Made by a program: the position numbers and the translations under genes. 64,000 nt of DNA from Bacteroidetes bacterium GWF2_35_48. Its GTDB lineage: Bacteria > Bacteroidota > Bacteroidia > Bacteroidales > GWF2-35-48. Location: assembly GCA_001769125.1 (NCBI GenBank), contig MEOG01000090.1:1-64000 (forward strand). The letters are read 5' to 3'. Of this stretch, positions 34,486 through 44,577 are shown in pieces (the first letter of the stretch is position 1; each line of letters opens with the position of its first letter). Under the pieces are notes generated by a model. That model saw nothing but the letters and a program-made list of their open reading frames with translations. It was not told where the DNA came from and searched no databases.

Positions 34486-35698
34486 GGTTTAAAGTGATTA
34501 CCGAAATTTCCGGAGGCATAAAAATTCGTGCCGGCAAACCGATAAAACCTACTCCAACATTGACATGAAGATATTTTTCCCCTTCATTGTAAATTCCTCT
34601 CCATTCCTTAAATCGCAATGAAGCCGGACTTTTCCTTTCTCCAAACCATGGAAATCCAATTTGCATGCCATGGGTATGACCAGAAAAAGTAATATCAATA
34701 TCAAAATCTAAAACTTCTGCTCTCCAATGATCAGGGTCATGTGTAAGTAATAATTTAAAATCCTTATTAACAGAATGTCTGTATGTTTTTTTTAAATCGC
34801 CATATTGTTTAAAGGGTGGCTTTCCCCAGTTTTCAACGCCCATAATACATAGGCAATTTCCCATATAACATATCCGATAAAAATCATTCCTCAAAACATA
34901 AAATTCGCATTTTTCCTCAAATTCAATAATTTTTTTAAAATTTTCTTTCTTTTCTGTAGAATCGTTCCATTTGTAATAATCACCATAATCATGATTTCCC
35001 AAAACAGAAAATTTTCCAAATTTAGCTTTCAATCCCTTTAAATATTTCTCATAACCATTTGTTTCTTCGGCAAAATTATTTACCAAATCTCCTGTAAAAA
35101 AAATCAAATCCGGCTTTTCTTCATTGACCTTGTCACAGATTTTTTTTACCATTATTGTATCTCCACCATAACTGCCAAAATGCCAATCAGAAATTTGAAC
35201 TATTTTCAGATTGTTAAATGATGCAGGCATTGAAGACAAGCTGATTTGAGATCTTTGTATCTGCAAGTCATTTTTCCCCCATAGCATGCCATACAAAATA
35301 AAAAAACCAAATATCATTGAAATCGGAAAAGCAATAAAAGAAATGTAGTTGAACCGATTCTTTGTTCTTTTAAAAATACGGAGCAACAAATTCAAAATAT
35401 CTTCTAAAATAAAAAATATTGAAAAAACGATTTTGGGTACATAAATTAAAAAAAAAACACCAAAAGCAGTAAAAATATACACATAATTTTGAGGCTCTCT
35501 TATTGATGCAACTTTAAAATTTACAATCAAGTAAATGATTATCGTCAATACGGGTATTAACCAATGGAAAATATAAATCCATTTTTTTAATTTTTCGTTT
35601 GATAGTTTTTTTACGAATATCTTAAGTGCTCTGAAAAGATATAAATCTATAAGACTTACAAACAGAATTATAAATATAACGGGTACAATGAGTCTCAT
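34478..35698 (-). CDS. Membrane-anchored calcineurin-like metallophosphoesterase
   Basis: 406 residues. Three or four hydrophobic segments occupy the first about 145 residues (VPVIFIILFVSLIDLYLF, IFHWLIPVLTIIIYLIV, VYIFTAFGVFFLIYV, FIAFPISMIFGFFILYG). The catalytic domain follows with the canonical metal-binding blocks in order: ISDWHFGS, FFTGDLVNN, LGNHDYGD, LTHDPDHW and FSGHTHGMQ. Family members of this architecture include the YkuE/YaeI-type enzymes that hydrolyse phosphodiester or lipid pyrophosphate bonds; the substrate here is not known. The active site should sit on one face of the inner membrane. It appears to be a single gene. Confidence 0.9.
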   Translation of the reverse strand: MRLIVPVIFIILFVSLIDLYLFRALKIFVKKLSNEKLKKWIYIFHWLIPVLTIIIYLIVNFKVASIREPQNYVYIFTAFGVFFLIYVPKIVFSIFFILEDILNLLLRIFKRTKNRFNYISFIAFPISMIFGFFILYGMLWGKNDLQIQRSQISLSSMPASFNNLKIVQISDWHFGSYGGDTIMVKKICDKVNEEKPDLIFFTGDLVNNFAEETNGYEKYLKGLKAKFGKFSVLGNHDYGDYYKWNDSTEKKENFKKIIEFEEKCEFYVLRNDFYRICYMGNCLCIMGVENWGKPPFKQYGDLKKTYRHSVNKDFKLLLTHDPDHWRAEVLDFDIDITFSGHTHGMQIGFPWFGERKSPASLRFKEWRGIYNEGEKYLHVNVGVGFIGLPARIFMPPEISVITLNQK

Positions 35699-35813
35699 TT
35701 TTCTTATTTTTTACAAAGATGCTAAAATTAAAAATGTTTACAAGTAAAAGCATAATAGAAACGGAAATGAATTACTAAATTTGCATCGTTGTGAGGTGTG
35801 GCTGTCTGGAGTC

Positions 35814-35950
35814 GGGATTCAGAAGTCGGAAAAGTCAACAGTCGGTAGTCGAGAAGTCGGCAGTCGAAAAAGTCGGCAGTCGGCAGTCTATAAGTCGGAC
35901 AGACTGTAGACTGTAGACTGTAGACTGAGGACTGAGGACTGAGGACTGAA
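35814..35950. repeat. AGTCGGC / GACTG repeat array 2
   Basis: Lies in the 312-bp divergent spacer 35699-36010. Several AGTCGG(C/A)-type units are followed by GGACAGACTGTAGACTGTAG and then three GGACTGA units. It has the same orientation and order as the array at 33821-33923. Nothing else is evident in the spacer. Confidence 0.85.
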
Positions 35951-36010
35951 AACGGCAGAAGAAAGGGGTTGTTTGGTCATTTAATAAAACAAAAAAATAA
36001 ATATTAAAAG

Positions 36011-36631
36011 ATGCAAGATATATTTGAAGGAGGGAACAAGCTTCCGGTAATAGAAGAATTTTACTCTTTGCAGGGTGAAGGATATAATACAGGCAAAGCG
36101 GCATATTTTATTCGTGTTGGTGGATGTGATATTTGCTGTTCGTGGTGTGATTCAAAAATATCATGGTCTCCGGATTTGCATTCTCTTACCTGCATAAAAG
36201 ATATCATAAATAATATTGCGACTACACCGGCTAAAGCTGTTGTTGTTACCGGCGGAGAGCCTCTCAGTTACAATCTTGACCCTTTGTGTTCCGGCTTGAA
36301 AGAAAAAAATATTCAGACATTTCTTGAAACATCAGGCGCTTATCCTTTATCAGGGGTTTGGGACTGGGTTTGCCTTTCTCCGAAAAAACATACTCCTCCC
36401 CTGCCATCTGTCTACAATATTGCTCATGAATTAAAGGTGGTTATTTTTGAAGACGATGATTTTAATTGGGCTGAAGAAGCATCGAAAAAAGTTAATTCAA
36501 AATGCAAATTATTTCTACAACCTGAGTGGAGTCGCTACAAACAAAATATTGCAAAAATAGTTGAATACATTAAGGCAAATCCAAAGTGGTGTATTTCGCT
36601 GCAGGCGCATAAATTTATGAGGATTCCGTAG
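36011..36631 (+). CDS. queE: 7-carboxy-7-deazaguanine synthase QueE (radical SAM)
   Basis: 206 residues. QueE converts 6-carboxy-tetrahydropterin to 7-carboxy-7-deazaguanine in queuosine synthesis. The substrate/fold signature EEFYSLQGEGYNTGKAAYFIR precedes the iron-sulfur motif Cys39-x3-Cys43-x2-Cys46 (GGCDICCSWCDSK). The SAM-contact motif GGEPLSYN lies at about residues 81-88, and CLSPKKHTPPLP matches the family C-terminal half. The length is typical. The other queuosine genes (queC, queD, queF) are not in this window, so it stands alone. Confidence 0.93.
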   Translation: MQDIFEGGNKLPVIEEFYSLQGEGYNTGKAAYFIRVGGCDICCSWCDSKISWSPDLHSLTCIKDIINNIATTPAKAVVVTGGEPLSYNLDPLCSGLKEKNIQTFLETSGAYPLSGVWDWVCLSPKKHTPPLPSVYNIAHELKVVIFEDDDFNWAEEASKKVNSKCKLFLQPEWSRYKQNIAKIVEYIKANPKWCISLQAHKFMRIP

Positions 36632-36632
36632 A

Positions 36633-36654
36633 TAGTGTTTTCTTGCTGACACTA
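36633..36654. repeat. Collapsed copy of the covarying element's termini
   Basis: TAGTGTTTTCTTGC joined to TGACACTA: this is the left terminus (TAGTGTTT) fused to the right terminus seen at 32993-33010, with no core between. A further TAGTGTTTTAG follows at 36657. Confidence 0.55.
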
Positions 36655-36753
36655 GATAGTGTTTTAGAGTAGGCAAATTCAGCGCATCACATCGTGGTAG
36701 AATAAAAACTGGGTTAAAACAGAAGTAATCACTAATTTATATCTCAATATATC

Positions 36754-38805
36754 TTAAATCTTCAGATAATCCTGATTAAGAATTACGAAAGAAAAGTCAT
36801 CATATAAAAAAGATTTTTTACCAGGATTCCATAGATATATTTTAATAATACAATCATCGGCATTTAGCAGATCAGGCAAATTTACCACAAAAGATACTCT
36901 CTTCCATTGATTATTCGTTGCCTGCATTTTTATTTCTTCATTAAAATAAAATAAATTTTCACTCCCCCTTTCAACAGAAACAACTAAATAAACTTCTCTG
37001 ATTTGATTATCTGAATGAATACTTACATCAGCCAGAATACGTTGTTTTTCTTTTACCTTAATATCCTTAACAGGTATAACACAGGTCGCACCAAACTCAA
37101 TATTATCTTTAAAAATTCCTGAATGCGAACCGGAAAAAGAAATTCCTGTATCAGACAAATGTGTATTAGACCAGCATTGTGAAGGCTCATTATTTTCAAA
37201 AGCGGTTTTAGCGAAAAAATTTATCTGGTAATTATTTTTTGCGAGAAATTCCGGAACATTATAAATATTATTATTATCACTCAATTTAAACAATGCAATC
37301 CTATCGTTTTCTGCAATTTTTGTAATCTTATTCATTATTTGAGGATAATATTTCAATACACCGTTAAGCAAGAAATAATGCTGTAGAACTACATAATCGG
37401 GCTTGTATGAAAGCAATCTGGGCAAGGTGTCGAATTCAGCTTCTGAATACACGATGGTATAGCCTTTTTGTTTCATTAGTAGCAAAGGATAATTTGCAGA
37501 ACACGCATCAATAACAAGTACGGAAGCATATTCTGAAACTCCCGCATTCTTAAGGAAAGAAGGAGCATCTGAAAAATTTGTTTTTATTATAAGCTGCAAG
37601 TCCCAGTTGTTGAGCCTGTATTTTTCTTTCACACTCCATGCTCCGGAAACAAGTAATAGTGGTATCAATACAAGCGGGAGAACAAAACGAAAAAATATTC
37701 CGGAATTAATTCTTTGCTTGTAAGCCTGTGAAAGAAGAATCATCATTAAAAGAATTACCGGAAAAAAAGTATCGAGAAAATAATAATCATGATCAATAAA
37801 TTGTCGGGACATAATTAAAAAAATAAAGCCCATACCCAAGAAAGAAAAAAATGTAAATACATTAAAAAATACGGCTTTCTCTTTTTTCAATCTGATAAAA
37901 AAAACGGCAATTACAAATACATAAATTAGCGCGTGAAAGGGAGGGAAAATTTTCCAAAAATTACGTTTTACAATTTCTTTCAAAACATAAAAAAAATCAG
38001 ATACACTATCAGGGGGCATTGGTTTAGATAAATATACTGATCCATAGTTTTTGTGCAGCCAGGCGTTATAAAAAAAATAAAAAATAATCACTGAAAAAGC
38101 AAGAAATAACGATATAAGTTCTTTCAAAATTATTTTTCTATTTTTAAGATAAATCAATAATCTCCACAAAGCAAAAGCGATAAGAAAAGTAGTGAAATGA
38201 AGTCGGGGCAAGGCTGCCAGCAAAAAAAACAAAACAGTAAAATGGAAATAGAAATATTTTTTCTCTTCGTAGAATTTGATATAAGTCCACACAGCAGCCA
38301 AAACAAATGTTATTGAAGGAACAGAAGGCAAAGTCCCCGAAAGATAATAAGTATAAGCGGGCATGCTTAGAGCAAAGACAACAGTAAATGCAGCCCAAGT
38401 ATCAGATTGCGATAATTTATAAACTATGAAATATAATAAAATCATTCCGGTAATTCCAAAAAGAAGAGTATAAAGCCTAAAGATTCCGAGACCGTGAGAG
38501 TTGAAAATTTTCATAACAAGTGCAGGGATATAGCTATGAAGAGGAAAATCAACACGCGTAATACCTTGTCTGTTTTCAACAGGTTTATCGGGGAGGTATT
38601 CGGGAGCGAGATTATGTGTTCGGGGAAGAAAAAAATTAAATCCGTTTTCCATAAAACCAAGAGAAAGCGCATATCTGTCTGCTTGCGCCCATATATGCGG
38701 ACCTTGTGGCAATTCTTTTATTCCTGAAAAGTAGTGAAAATAACTGAAGATGGACAGAAAAAGGAGAAGTACTGCTATTCGTATAAAATTGAATTTAGAT
38801 TTCAT
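36754..38805 (-). CDS. Integral-membrane glycosyltransferase-like protein (GT-C/ArnT-PMT type)
   Basis: 683-residue protein with about ten to twelve hydrophobic segments in residues 10-410. A short soluble region (about 420-510) and a C-terminal beta-rich extracytoplasmic domain (about 530-683) follow. The first loop after the initial membrane segment has PHIWAQADRYALSLGFMENG and later PRTHN, similar to the acidic substrate loop of GT39/GT83-type transferases that use polyprenyl-phosphate sugars. The donor and acceptor cannot be deduced. The C-terminal jelly-roll-like domain (WKRVSFVVNLPDLLNADDCIIKIYLWNPGK) resembles a carbohydrate-binding module. No other glycan genes are adjacent. Confidence 0.7.
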   Translation of the reverse strand: MKSKFNFIRIAVLLLFLSIFSYFHYFSGIKELPQGPHIWAQADRYALSLGFMENGFNFFLPRTHNLAPEYLPDKPVENRQGITRVDFPLHSYIPALVMKIFNSHGLGIFRLYTLLFGITGMILLYFIVYKLSQSDTWAAFTVVFALSMPAYTYYLSGTLPSVPSITFVLAAVWTYIKFYEEKKYFYFHFTVLFFLLAALPRLHFTTFLIAFALWRLLIYLKNRKIILKELISLFLAFSVIIFYFFYNAWLHKNYGSVYLSKPMPPDSVSDFFYVLKEIVKRNFWKIFPPFHALIYVFVIAVFFIRLKKEKAVFFNVFTFFSFLGMGFIFLIMSRQFIDHDYYFLDTFFPVILLMMILLSQAYKQRINSGIFFRFVLPLVLIPLLLVSGAWSVKEKYRLNNWDLQLIIKTNFSDAPSFLKNAGVSEYASVLVIDACSANYPLLLMKQKGYTIVYSEAEFDTLPRLLSYKPDYVVLQHYFLLNGVLKYYPQIMNKITKIAENDRIALFKLSDNNNIYNVPEFLAKNNYQINFFAKTAFENNEPSQCWSNTHLSDTGISFSGSHSGIFKDNIEFGATCVIPVKDIKVKEKQRILADVSIHSDNQIREVYLVVSVERGSENLFYFNEEIKMQATNNQWKRVSFVVNLPDLLNADDCIIKIYLWNPGKKSFLYDDFSFVILNQDYLKI

Positions 38806-38830
38806 TGCAAAATATTAATAAAAAAAGGAA

Positions 38831-38868
38831 TGCATTGAGACGTTGCAATGCAACGTCTGTACAATGCA
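38831..38868. repeat. Dispersed palindrome, copy 4
   Basis: Outer arms TGCATTG (38831-38837) and CAATGCA (38862-38868) enclose GACGTTGCAATGCAACGTC, a palindrome with a single central base. Confidence 0.85.
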
Positions 38869-38924
38869 TTAAAGAATTTGCATTTGATTTAGCTTGAATT
38901 GTGGAGCATTGCATAATCAAAAAA

Positions 38925-39497
38925 TTAAGATTTAAAAAATGCTATTAACTTTTCAACAGCTCTTCCTCTATGACTGATTTTATTTTTTTTGTCAAGAGGC
39001 ATTTCAGCAAAAGAACAATCATAACCATCGGGTTGAAAAATGGGGTCGTAGCCAAAACCTGCTTTGCCAGTTGGTTCGTTAAGCATTTCCCCATTTACAA
39101 TTCCTTCAAAAAAATATTCCTTCCCTTCTAAAATTAATGCAATGACACACCTGAAACGGGCTTTCCGGTTATTTGCATTTTGCATTTCTGAAAGCACTTT
39201 TTTAACATTATCCGCAGGATTTTTTTGTTCCCCTGCATAACGGGCAGAATACACACCCGGAGCACCATTCAGATAATCTATTTCCAAACCTGTATCATCG
39301 GCAAAACAATTGGTATTATATTTCTCGTAAATATACCTTGCTTTTTCAAGCGCGTTTGCTTCTAATGTATTACCTGTTTCGGGTACTTCTTCTGTACATC
39401 CTATATCTTCAAGTCCGGCAAGTTCAAAATTAATTCCTAGTATTGCCTGAACTTCTTCGAGTTTGTGTTTGTTGTTGGTGGCAAAGGTTAATTTCAT
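38925..39497 (-). CDS. rdgB: Non-canonical purine NTP pyrophosphatase (RdgB/HAM1)
   Basis: 190 residues. This enzyme hydrolyses dITP, ITP and XTP to monophosphates and so keeps deaminated purines out of DNA and RNA. Family motifs: [16 protein letters not shown] at the N terminus (residues 4-19), [25 protein letters not shown] (about 65-89) containing the catalytic acids, GFGYDPIF (about 147-154) and [10 protein letters not shown] near the C terminus. Standard length and all key motifs are present. It lies between two palindrome copies and has no evident operon partner. Confidence 0.96.
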   Translation of the reverse strand: MKLTFATNNKHKLEEVQAILGINFELAGLEDIGCTEEVPETGNTLEANALEKARYIYEKYNTNCFADDTGLEIDYLNGAPGVYSARYAGEQKNPADNVKKVLSEMQNANNRKARFRCVIALILEGKEYFFEGIVNGEMLNEPTGKAGFGYDPIFQPDGYDCSFAEMPLDKKNKISHRGRAVEKLIAFFKS

Positions 39498-39519
39498 GGT
39501 TTAAAATTTAAATTATTGG

Positions 39520-39560
39520 CACTGTAGAATCGTTCCATGGAACGATTGTACATTACAGTG
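39520..39560. repeat. Dispersed palindrome, copy 5
   Basis: Outer arms CACTGTA (39520-39526) and TACAGTG (39554-39560) enclose the perfect 20-bp palindrome AATCGTTCCATGGAACGATT (39528-39547). Confidence 0.85.
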
Positions 39561-39584
39561 CGAGAGAGATTATGTTGTGCATTA

Positions 39585-40637
39585 TTAAAATAAAAAATTT
39601 AAGGATACGCTTGCTGTAAAGCCTCTCATGTTTCTATTATATTTTTCGCTGATCGGAATAAAATATCCTACTTTGGAATCAAGGAGCAAATATTTATTTT
39701 TAAATAATTCCAATCCAATGTGTGGTGTTACTTCAAAAAAATGTTTTGAGCGGGTGTTGGAAGTTGCAAAAACACCACCGATATGATATCCGGTATAAAG
39801 GTTTAAAAATTTTCGGATACCACGACCAAAGTAGCGGGGATAAAAATCCTGACCAAAATTATATATAAACAATTCAGCAAATGCAGCAGTATCTTCTTTC
39901 AATGAAGAAAGGTTCTTTAAAACTCCAAACTCAAGAGCGCTTTTTCCTTTTGTAAACATATATTTTACAGTCCCGCCATGATATGTGTTTGCAGAAATTT
40001 CATTTTTCGGATTTTCTATCATCAGATAAATGTATTGCGCACCGGGCATATTTACAAACTGGACTTTACCTGAGGAGCTGCCGGGCGAACCAGAATCTTC
40101 ATTTAATAATACTGATATTGTATAGTGTGATGTGTGCATTTGCTTTTCTTCAATGCTTTGTTCCGTTTTGTGAATCTGGTCTTCAATATCTCTTATTTTG
40201 TCCCAGAAATTTGAATACTGCTGGTCTTCTTTTCTGTCCATTTTTTGCAATTCTTGCTCATACGCCTCCTTTTTCTTTTTTAAAAAAGCAAACTCATTTT
40301 TCAAACGATTAATATCATTTGTATTATTTGTTGTTTTAAGTGTTTTACTGCTTACATATCCAATCTTTGGGAAAAACTGATCGAAAATATCATAGTTTGC
40401 TTTATCACAGGCGAGTGAAATATCCGCATTTTTCAAGATACTGTAAGAAGTATTTCCTTCGGAATAAGAAATTAATTTAACTTTTGTACTGTCAATAAGC
40501 TTTCGCAAAGACTGGTTTGCAGCTTTAAAATCGCGGACATAAATCTGAACTTTGAGGTTCTGGCTGAAACCTTCTTCCTGCGAAAATAAAGAAGCTACAG
40601 AATTAAAAAATATTACAAACAAGATATATTTTTTCAT
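39585..40637 (-). CDS. Exported coiled-coil protein, DUF4349-like N-terminal half
   Basis: 350 residues from the ATG at 40637; a longer frame to 40715 would put 26 residues in front of the obvious signal peptide (KKYILFVIFFNSVASLFSQ). Residues 25-200 resemble DUF4349: an LKVQIYVRDFKAANQSLRKLI strand-helix segment followed by a coiled coil (LKNEFAFLKKKKEAYEQELQKM...IRDIEDQIHKTEQSIEEKQ) and a return strand TSHYTISVLLNE. The C-terminal 140 residues are beta-rich and end FTASVSLNFLF, a pattern typical of the last strand of an outer-membrane barrel. The function is unknown. It is divergent from the subtilase gene. Confidence 0.65.
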   Translation of the reverse strand: MKKYILFVIFFNSVASLFSQEEGFSQNLKVQIYVRDFKAANQSLRKLIDSTKVKLISYSEGNTSYSILKNADISLACDKANYDIFDQFFPKIGYVSSKTLKTTNNTNDINRLKNEFAFLKKKKEAYEQELQKMDRKEDQQYSNFWDKIRDIEDQIHKTEQSIEEKQMHTSHYTISVLLNEDSGSPGSSSGKVQFVNMPGAQYIYLMIENPKNEISANTYHGGTVKYMFTKGKSALEFGVLKNLSSLKEDTAAFAELFIYNFGQDFYPRYFGRGIRKFLNLYTGYHIGGVFATSNTRSKHFFEVTPHIGLELFKNKYLLLDSKVGYFIPISEKYNRNMRGFTASVSLNFLF

Positions 40638-40737
40638 AAAATCGTTTTTATATTTTTCAACAAAAATAACATAATATGAGCAATGAGCAATGATTTTTTG
40701 TATATTGCAATTCATTTTAAAACCAATTTCTTGTAGT

Positions 40738-43497
40738 ATGAAACGCTTAATTCTTTTTCTGATTATATTACTACCACTACCACTGGCAATGTCCGCTCAA
40801 AAAAATAATATCGTAACGGATCAGTATGGTAAATATCTTGCCAACACTATAATTTTAAAAATAAAGCCGGAATACAAACCCGTGTGTTCTAAAAAAACAA
40901 TTCAAAACACCCAACTTTTAAGCTTGTTTTCAAAAATCGGAATGTATAATTTACAACAAAAATTTCCTTTTTCAAATCCGGTTAAATCAGGTGTTACAAC
41001 CATTGATATTTCTACTATTTATGAGCTAAAATATACCAATTCAACTCCCATAGAAAAAATAATTTTTCAATTAAAACAAAATCCAATTGTTGAATATGCA
41101 GAAAAACATCGAATAGTTGAACCCCTTTATATTCCTGATGATTCATTGCTTAACAATCAATATTATCTATCAAAAATAAATGCTTATGATGCTTGGGATG
41201 TGTGTCAGGGAGACACATCTGTTGTAATGGCAATTTCAGACTGGGGTACAGACAACGGGCATGAAGATTTAATGTATAATGTCGCTTACAATTACAACGA
41301 CCCGATTGACGGCATAGACAATGACAATGATGGTTATACGGATAATTTCAGAGGATGGAACTGCGCGGCAGGAAGCAACAATCCTCAGGCAGGTTCAATG
41401 AAGCATGGTATCTGGGTAAGTGGAATCGCCGCTGCAAGCACAGATAATAATAAAGGAATTGCAGGTACAGGATTCAAATGCAGATTTGTTCACCTTCGAA
41501 TTGCTGATGCGCAGGGAATTGGAGTTGCGGGCTATGAATCTATTGTTTATGCGGCAGATCATGGATACGCTGTCATCAATTGCTCGTGGGGAGACACCAT
41601 CGGGACAGAGCATTACGCACAGGATATTGTCAATTATGCACATGCAAAAAATTTACTGATAGTAGCAGCAGCCGGTAACAGCGACAATACATCTTTGCAT
41701 TATCCTGCTTCTTTTGAGCATGTGTTTAGTGTTTCTGGAACCGATGCCAATGACAATAAAACAAACAATTCCACATTTAATACCCGTGTAGATATTTCTG
41801 CTCCCTCTCACATAATATTCACTACAGATTTGAATGGATATTTTCAGACTGGTGCAGGGACTTCATTTTCAGCTCCCATCGTAAGCGGATGCGCGGCAAT
41901 TTTAAAATCAAAGTATCCCAATTTCACGAATGATCAGATTAAAGAAGCGCTAAAAGTTACGGCAGATAACATTGATACAATTCCAGCAAATGCATCTTAT
42001 ATTGAAATGCTGGGCTCAGGAAGAGTCAATCTTTTCAGGGCAGTTTCAGATACATTGCCTCCTTCTGTTGTATTTCATTCGTATGATTTTCGTGATAACA
42101 ACGACCAGTGGATAAGCTCCGGAGATACGGTTTTTCTGAAAGGAAATTTTACAAACTATCTTACGGCTTCTTCAAATGTTGTTGTAACACTCGTAAGTCA
42201 ATCGCAATTTGCAATAGTTTTGAATGCGACTTTTAACACTACAGCAATAGGAATGATGGACACTGTTACAAACATTCAAAGTCCATTTTCTTTCAAACTT
42301 TCTCCCTCAACACCGTGGGACAGAACGATAAAATTTAAACTCACTTTTACAGATACAAGTCAGAATTATTCAGCCATACAATTCATTGAATTTATTGCAA
42401 AGAAAAGTTATACAGATACTGATACAAGCAATATTACAACAACAATCACAGCCAATGGAAATATTGCCTATAACTATTATATGCTGAAAAATGGTTCCGG
42501 ATTCAGATTTAAAAACGGATATCCTCTGATTTTTGATGCCGGATTGATGGTTGGAAACAGCGCGTCAAATGTATCAACCTGTATTCGCCAAAATAACAGT
42601 TTTAAAATTCTGGAACCCGCTCTAAAACAAATTCCATCAGTAGTTTCAGATCAGGATATTTTTTCTTCGTATAATGATGAATATGCAAGCAATACATTGA
42701 ACATTAAAATCAATCAAAGGTCGTTTGCATGGCATACAGACTCAATTGCAGATTTTATTATTCTCGAATACGACATCATTAATAATAACAACATTATGCT
42801 GGCAGAAATGTATGCCGGTATTTTTGCAGACTGGGATATTTCCATTGATACAACAAATTTTGCACGATACAATTCAGAGCATAATTTTTCATACAATTAT
42901 TCAGCAGAGTCCGATGGAATTTATGCAGGGATGAAAATTTTATCAGGTCAAAATAAATTGCATTATGCGATTGATCAGACAGAAAGCGGTGATGGAACGA
43001 TTAACATATCTGACGGGTTTAATACATTAGAGAAATTTCATGTACTTACAAATAATCGCCACGAAGCAGGTTTTGGCTTTGGCATTGATGTTTGTGATGT
43101 TGTAAGCGCCGGTCCCTTTTCAATTGCAGCGCAGGATACAGAGAAAGTGGTTATAGCGCTATTGGCTGGTGAAAATTATTATGTGTTGCAAAATGCAGCT
43201 ATTGCAGCGCAAAAAATGTATAACCATATTTACCTTACAGGTATTGAAGAAAATCTGAATAGTGATTTTATTATAGATATATATCCCAATCCGGCAAAAG
43301 AAGAACTCACGATTTACAGCAAATTTTTAAGAAATTCCAAAATTGAAATCCGTAATACTTTGGGACAAAGTCTTTATATTTCCAATTTAGAAAAGGAGAA
43401 GAAAATTGATGTTTCAGGATTCAATGCAGGGATTTATTTTTTAAGGATTAGCGATGGGAATACAATTTTAACCAAGAAAATAATTATAAGTAATTAG
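40738..43497 (+). CDS. Subtilisin-like (S8) protease with T9SS sorting domain
   Basis: 919 residues from the ATG at 40738, chosen because it starts the signal peptide (MKRLILFLIILLPLPLAMSA). A propeptide-like region (about 20-130) precedes the S8 domain (about 135-455) with the triad Asp168 (AISDWGTD), His223 (MKHGIWVSG) and Ser376 (GTSFSAP), and the oxyanion Asn314 (AAAGNSDN). A long beta-rich segment follows. The last about 80 residues are a type A T9SS sorting domain beginning IDIYPNPAKEEL and ending KKIIISN. The enzyme is expected to be secreted and surface-attached or released. The gene after it is another small T9SS cargo protein 66 bp downstream. Confidence 0.94.
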   Translation: MKRLILFLIILLPLPLAMSAQKNNIVTDQYGKYLANTIILKIKPEYKPVCSKKTIQNTQLLSLFSKIGMYNLQQKFPFSNPVKSGVTTIDISTIYELKYTNSTPIEKIIFQLKQNPIVEYAEKHRIVEPLYIPDDSLLNNQYYLSKINAYDAWDVCQGDTSVVMAISDWGTDNGHEDLMYNVAYNYNDPIDGIDNDNDGYTDNFRGWNCAAGSNNPQAGSMKHGIWVSGIAAASTDNNKGIAGTGFKCRFVHLRIADAQGIGVAGYESIVYAADHGYAVINCSWGDTIGTEHYAQDIVNYAHAKNLLIVAAAGNSDNTSLHYPASFEHVFSVSGTDANDNKTNNSTFNTRVDISAPSHIIFTTDLNGYFQTGAGTSFSAPIVSGCAAILKSKYPNFTNDQIKEALKVTADNIDTIPANASYIEMLGSGRVNLFRAVSDTLPPSVVFHSYDFRDNNDQWISSGDTVFLKGNFTNYLTASSNVVVTLVSQSQFAIVLNATFNTTAIGMMDTVTNIQSPFSFKLSPSTPWDRTIKFKLTFTDTSQNYSAIQFIEFIAKKSYTDTDTSNITTTITANGNIAYNYYMLKNGSGFRFKNGYPLIFDAGLMVGNSASNVSTCIRQNNSFKILEPALKQIPSVVSDQDIFSSYNDEYASNTLNIKINQRSFAWHTDSIADFIILEYDIINNNNIMLAEMYAGIFADWDISIDTTNFARYNSEHNFSYNYSAESDGIYAGMKILSGQNKLHYAIDQTESGDGTINISDGFNTLEKFHVLTNNRHEAGFGFGIDVCDVVSAGPFSIAAQDTEKVVIALLAGENYYVLQNAAIAAQKMYNHIYLTGIEENLNSDFIIDIYPNPAKEELTIYSKFLRNSKIEIRNTLGQSLYISNLEKEKKIDVSGFNAGIYFLRISDGNTILTKKIIISN

Positions 43498-43563
43498 CCT
43501 GGTATTTAAATAAGGGCATATTTCGCAATTTGCTATCATAATCTAAAACTTAACTTAAATAAC

Positions 43564-44424
43564 ATGAAAAAAATATTAAAGATTATTAAAAATACAATTC
43601 TGATGTATGTATTTTTAATTTCATGTTCTGAAAATGTTTTTTCACAGCAAAGTTTTATTTTAGCTGGAGATACGATTGGTGAAAATCAAAATATAATATA
43701 TAAAAATATAGAAGATCTTTTTATAATGGGATCATATTCTTTAGATATCAATAGTGATGGGATAAATGATTTTAATTTTTATGCTTCGTATTATTATGGT
43801 AATTCTTCAACAACAAAAAGCTGTTCAGTTTCAAGCTTAAATAATAATTCAATATCATTGACAAGCCCAGGAAGTGGCGACCCAAAAATACATGAAATAA
43901 ATGATCAAATAGGAACAACATGTTATTGGGGAAATAATAATTATACGTTAATATATTCCTATTCAAATAATGTTCCTCCATTGGGTTCAGGATCTTCAGG
44001 TATATGGTGGAATGTTTATGATAAATATCTTGGAGTTAGATTAGTTATTGGCTCTCAGATATTTTATGGCTGGATAAAATTGGGCATATATTCTGCTACA
44101 TCTTGTTTTATTATACTTCAAGAGTATGCTATTCAATCATCATCTCAAACAATTCAAAGTAATAAAAATAATAATACATTTGAAGTTTATTCAAACCCTT
44201 CAAATGAATTTATTATAGTTAATTTAAATGATTTAAGCTCGGATCCAAATGAATATATTATTCGTATAATAAACACAGAAGGTTTAATTGTTAAGCAAAA
44301 TCAAATTAAATCAGTAACGAGCTCAATTTTAATTGAGGATTTAAGTTCTGGTTTTTATATGATTCAATTGATTAATAAAAAAACACATGAGCTTTTTCAA
44401 AATAAAATCATTATTCAAAGATAA
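43564..44424 (+). CDS. Small T9SS cargo protein, N-terminal domain unknown
   Basis: 286 residues. A signal peptide (about 1-28, NTILMYVFLISCSENVFSQ) and a C-terminal type A T9SS sorting domain from about residue 205 (FEVYSNPSNEF ... FYMIQLINKKTHELFQNKIIIQ) are clear. The middle (about 30-200) is beta-rich, rich in Asn, Ser and Tyr, contains DINSDGINDFNF (a calcium-binding-like Asp/Asn loop) and matches no family I can name. Its codon use (many AAT, ATA and TTA) is more AT-rich than the protease gene next to it, which may indicate separate origin. Confidence 0.75.
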   Translation: MKKILKIIKNTILMYVFLISCSENVFSQQSFILAGDTIGENQNIIYKNIEDLFIMGSYSLDINSDGINDFNFYASYYYGNSSTTKSCSVSSLNNNSISLTSPGSGDPKIHEINDQIGTTCYWGNNNYTLIYSYSNNVPPLGSGSSGIWWNVYDKYLGVRLVIGSQIFYGWIKLGIYSATSCFIILQEYAIQSSSQTIQSNKNNNTFEVYSNPSNEFIIVNLNDLSSDPNEYIIRIINTEGLIVKQNQIKSVTSSILIEDLSSGFYMIQLINKKTHELFQNKIIIQR

Positions 44425-44577
44425 ATGAAACGAAAGATAATATCGCATTAAGAGACTATTAAGTGATATATTTACGGTAAAACGCTATAGTCTCCGAGCT
44501 ATAAGCCCTAAAAATCTAACATAAAAGCTTACGGGTACTAATACAAAATAAGTTTTGTCATCTTATAATTTTCCCCA

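Noticed and set aside
36657-36753. Possible further copy of the covarying element after queE
   Set aside because: Only the terminal TAGTGTTT is present; the core AGCTGGCTC and the helices are absent.
44425-44577. Possible small RNA or tRNA in the gap before the propeller-phosphatase gene
   Set aside because: No cloverleaf, promoter or stable hairpin could be found; nothing supportable remains.
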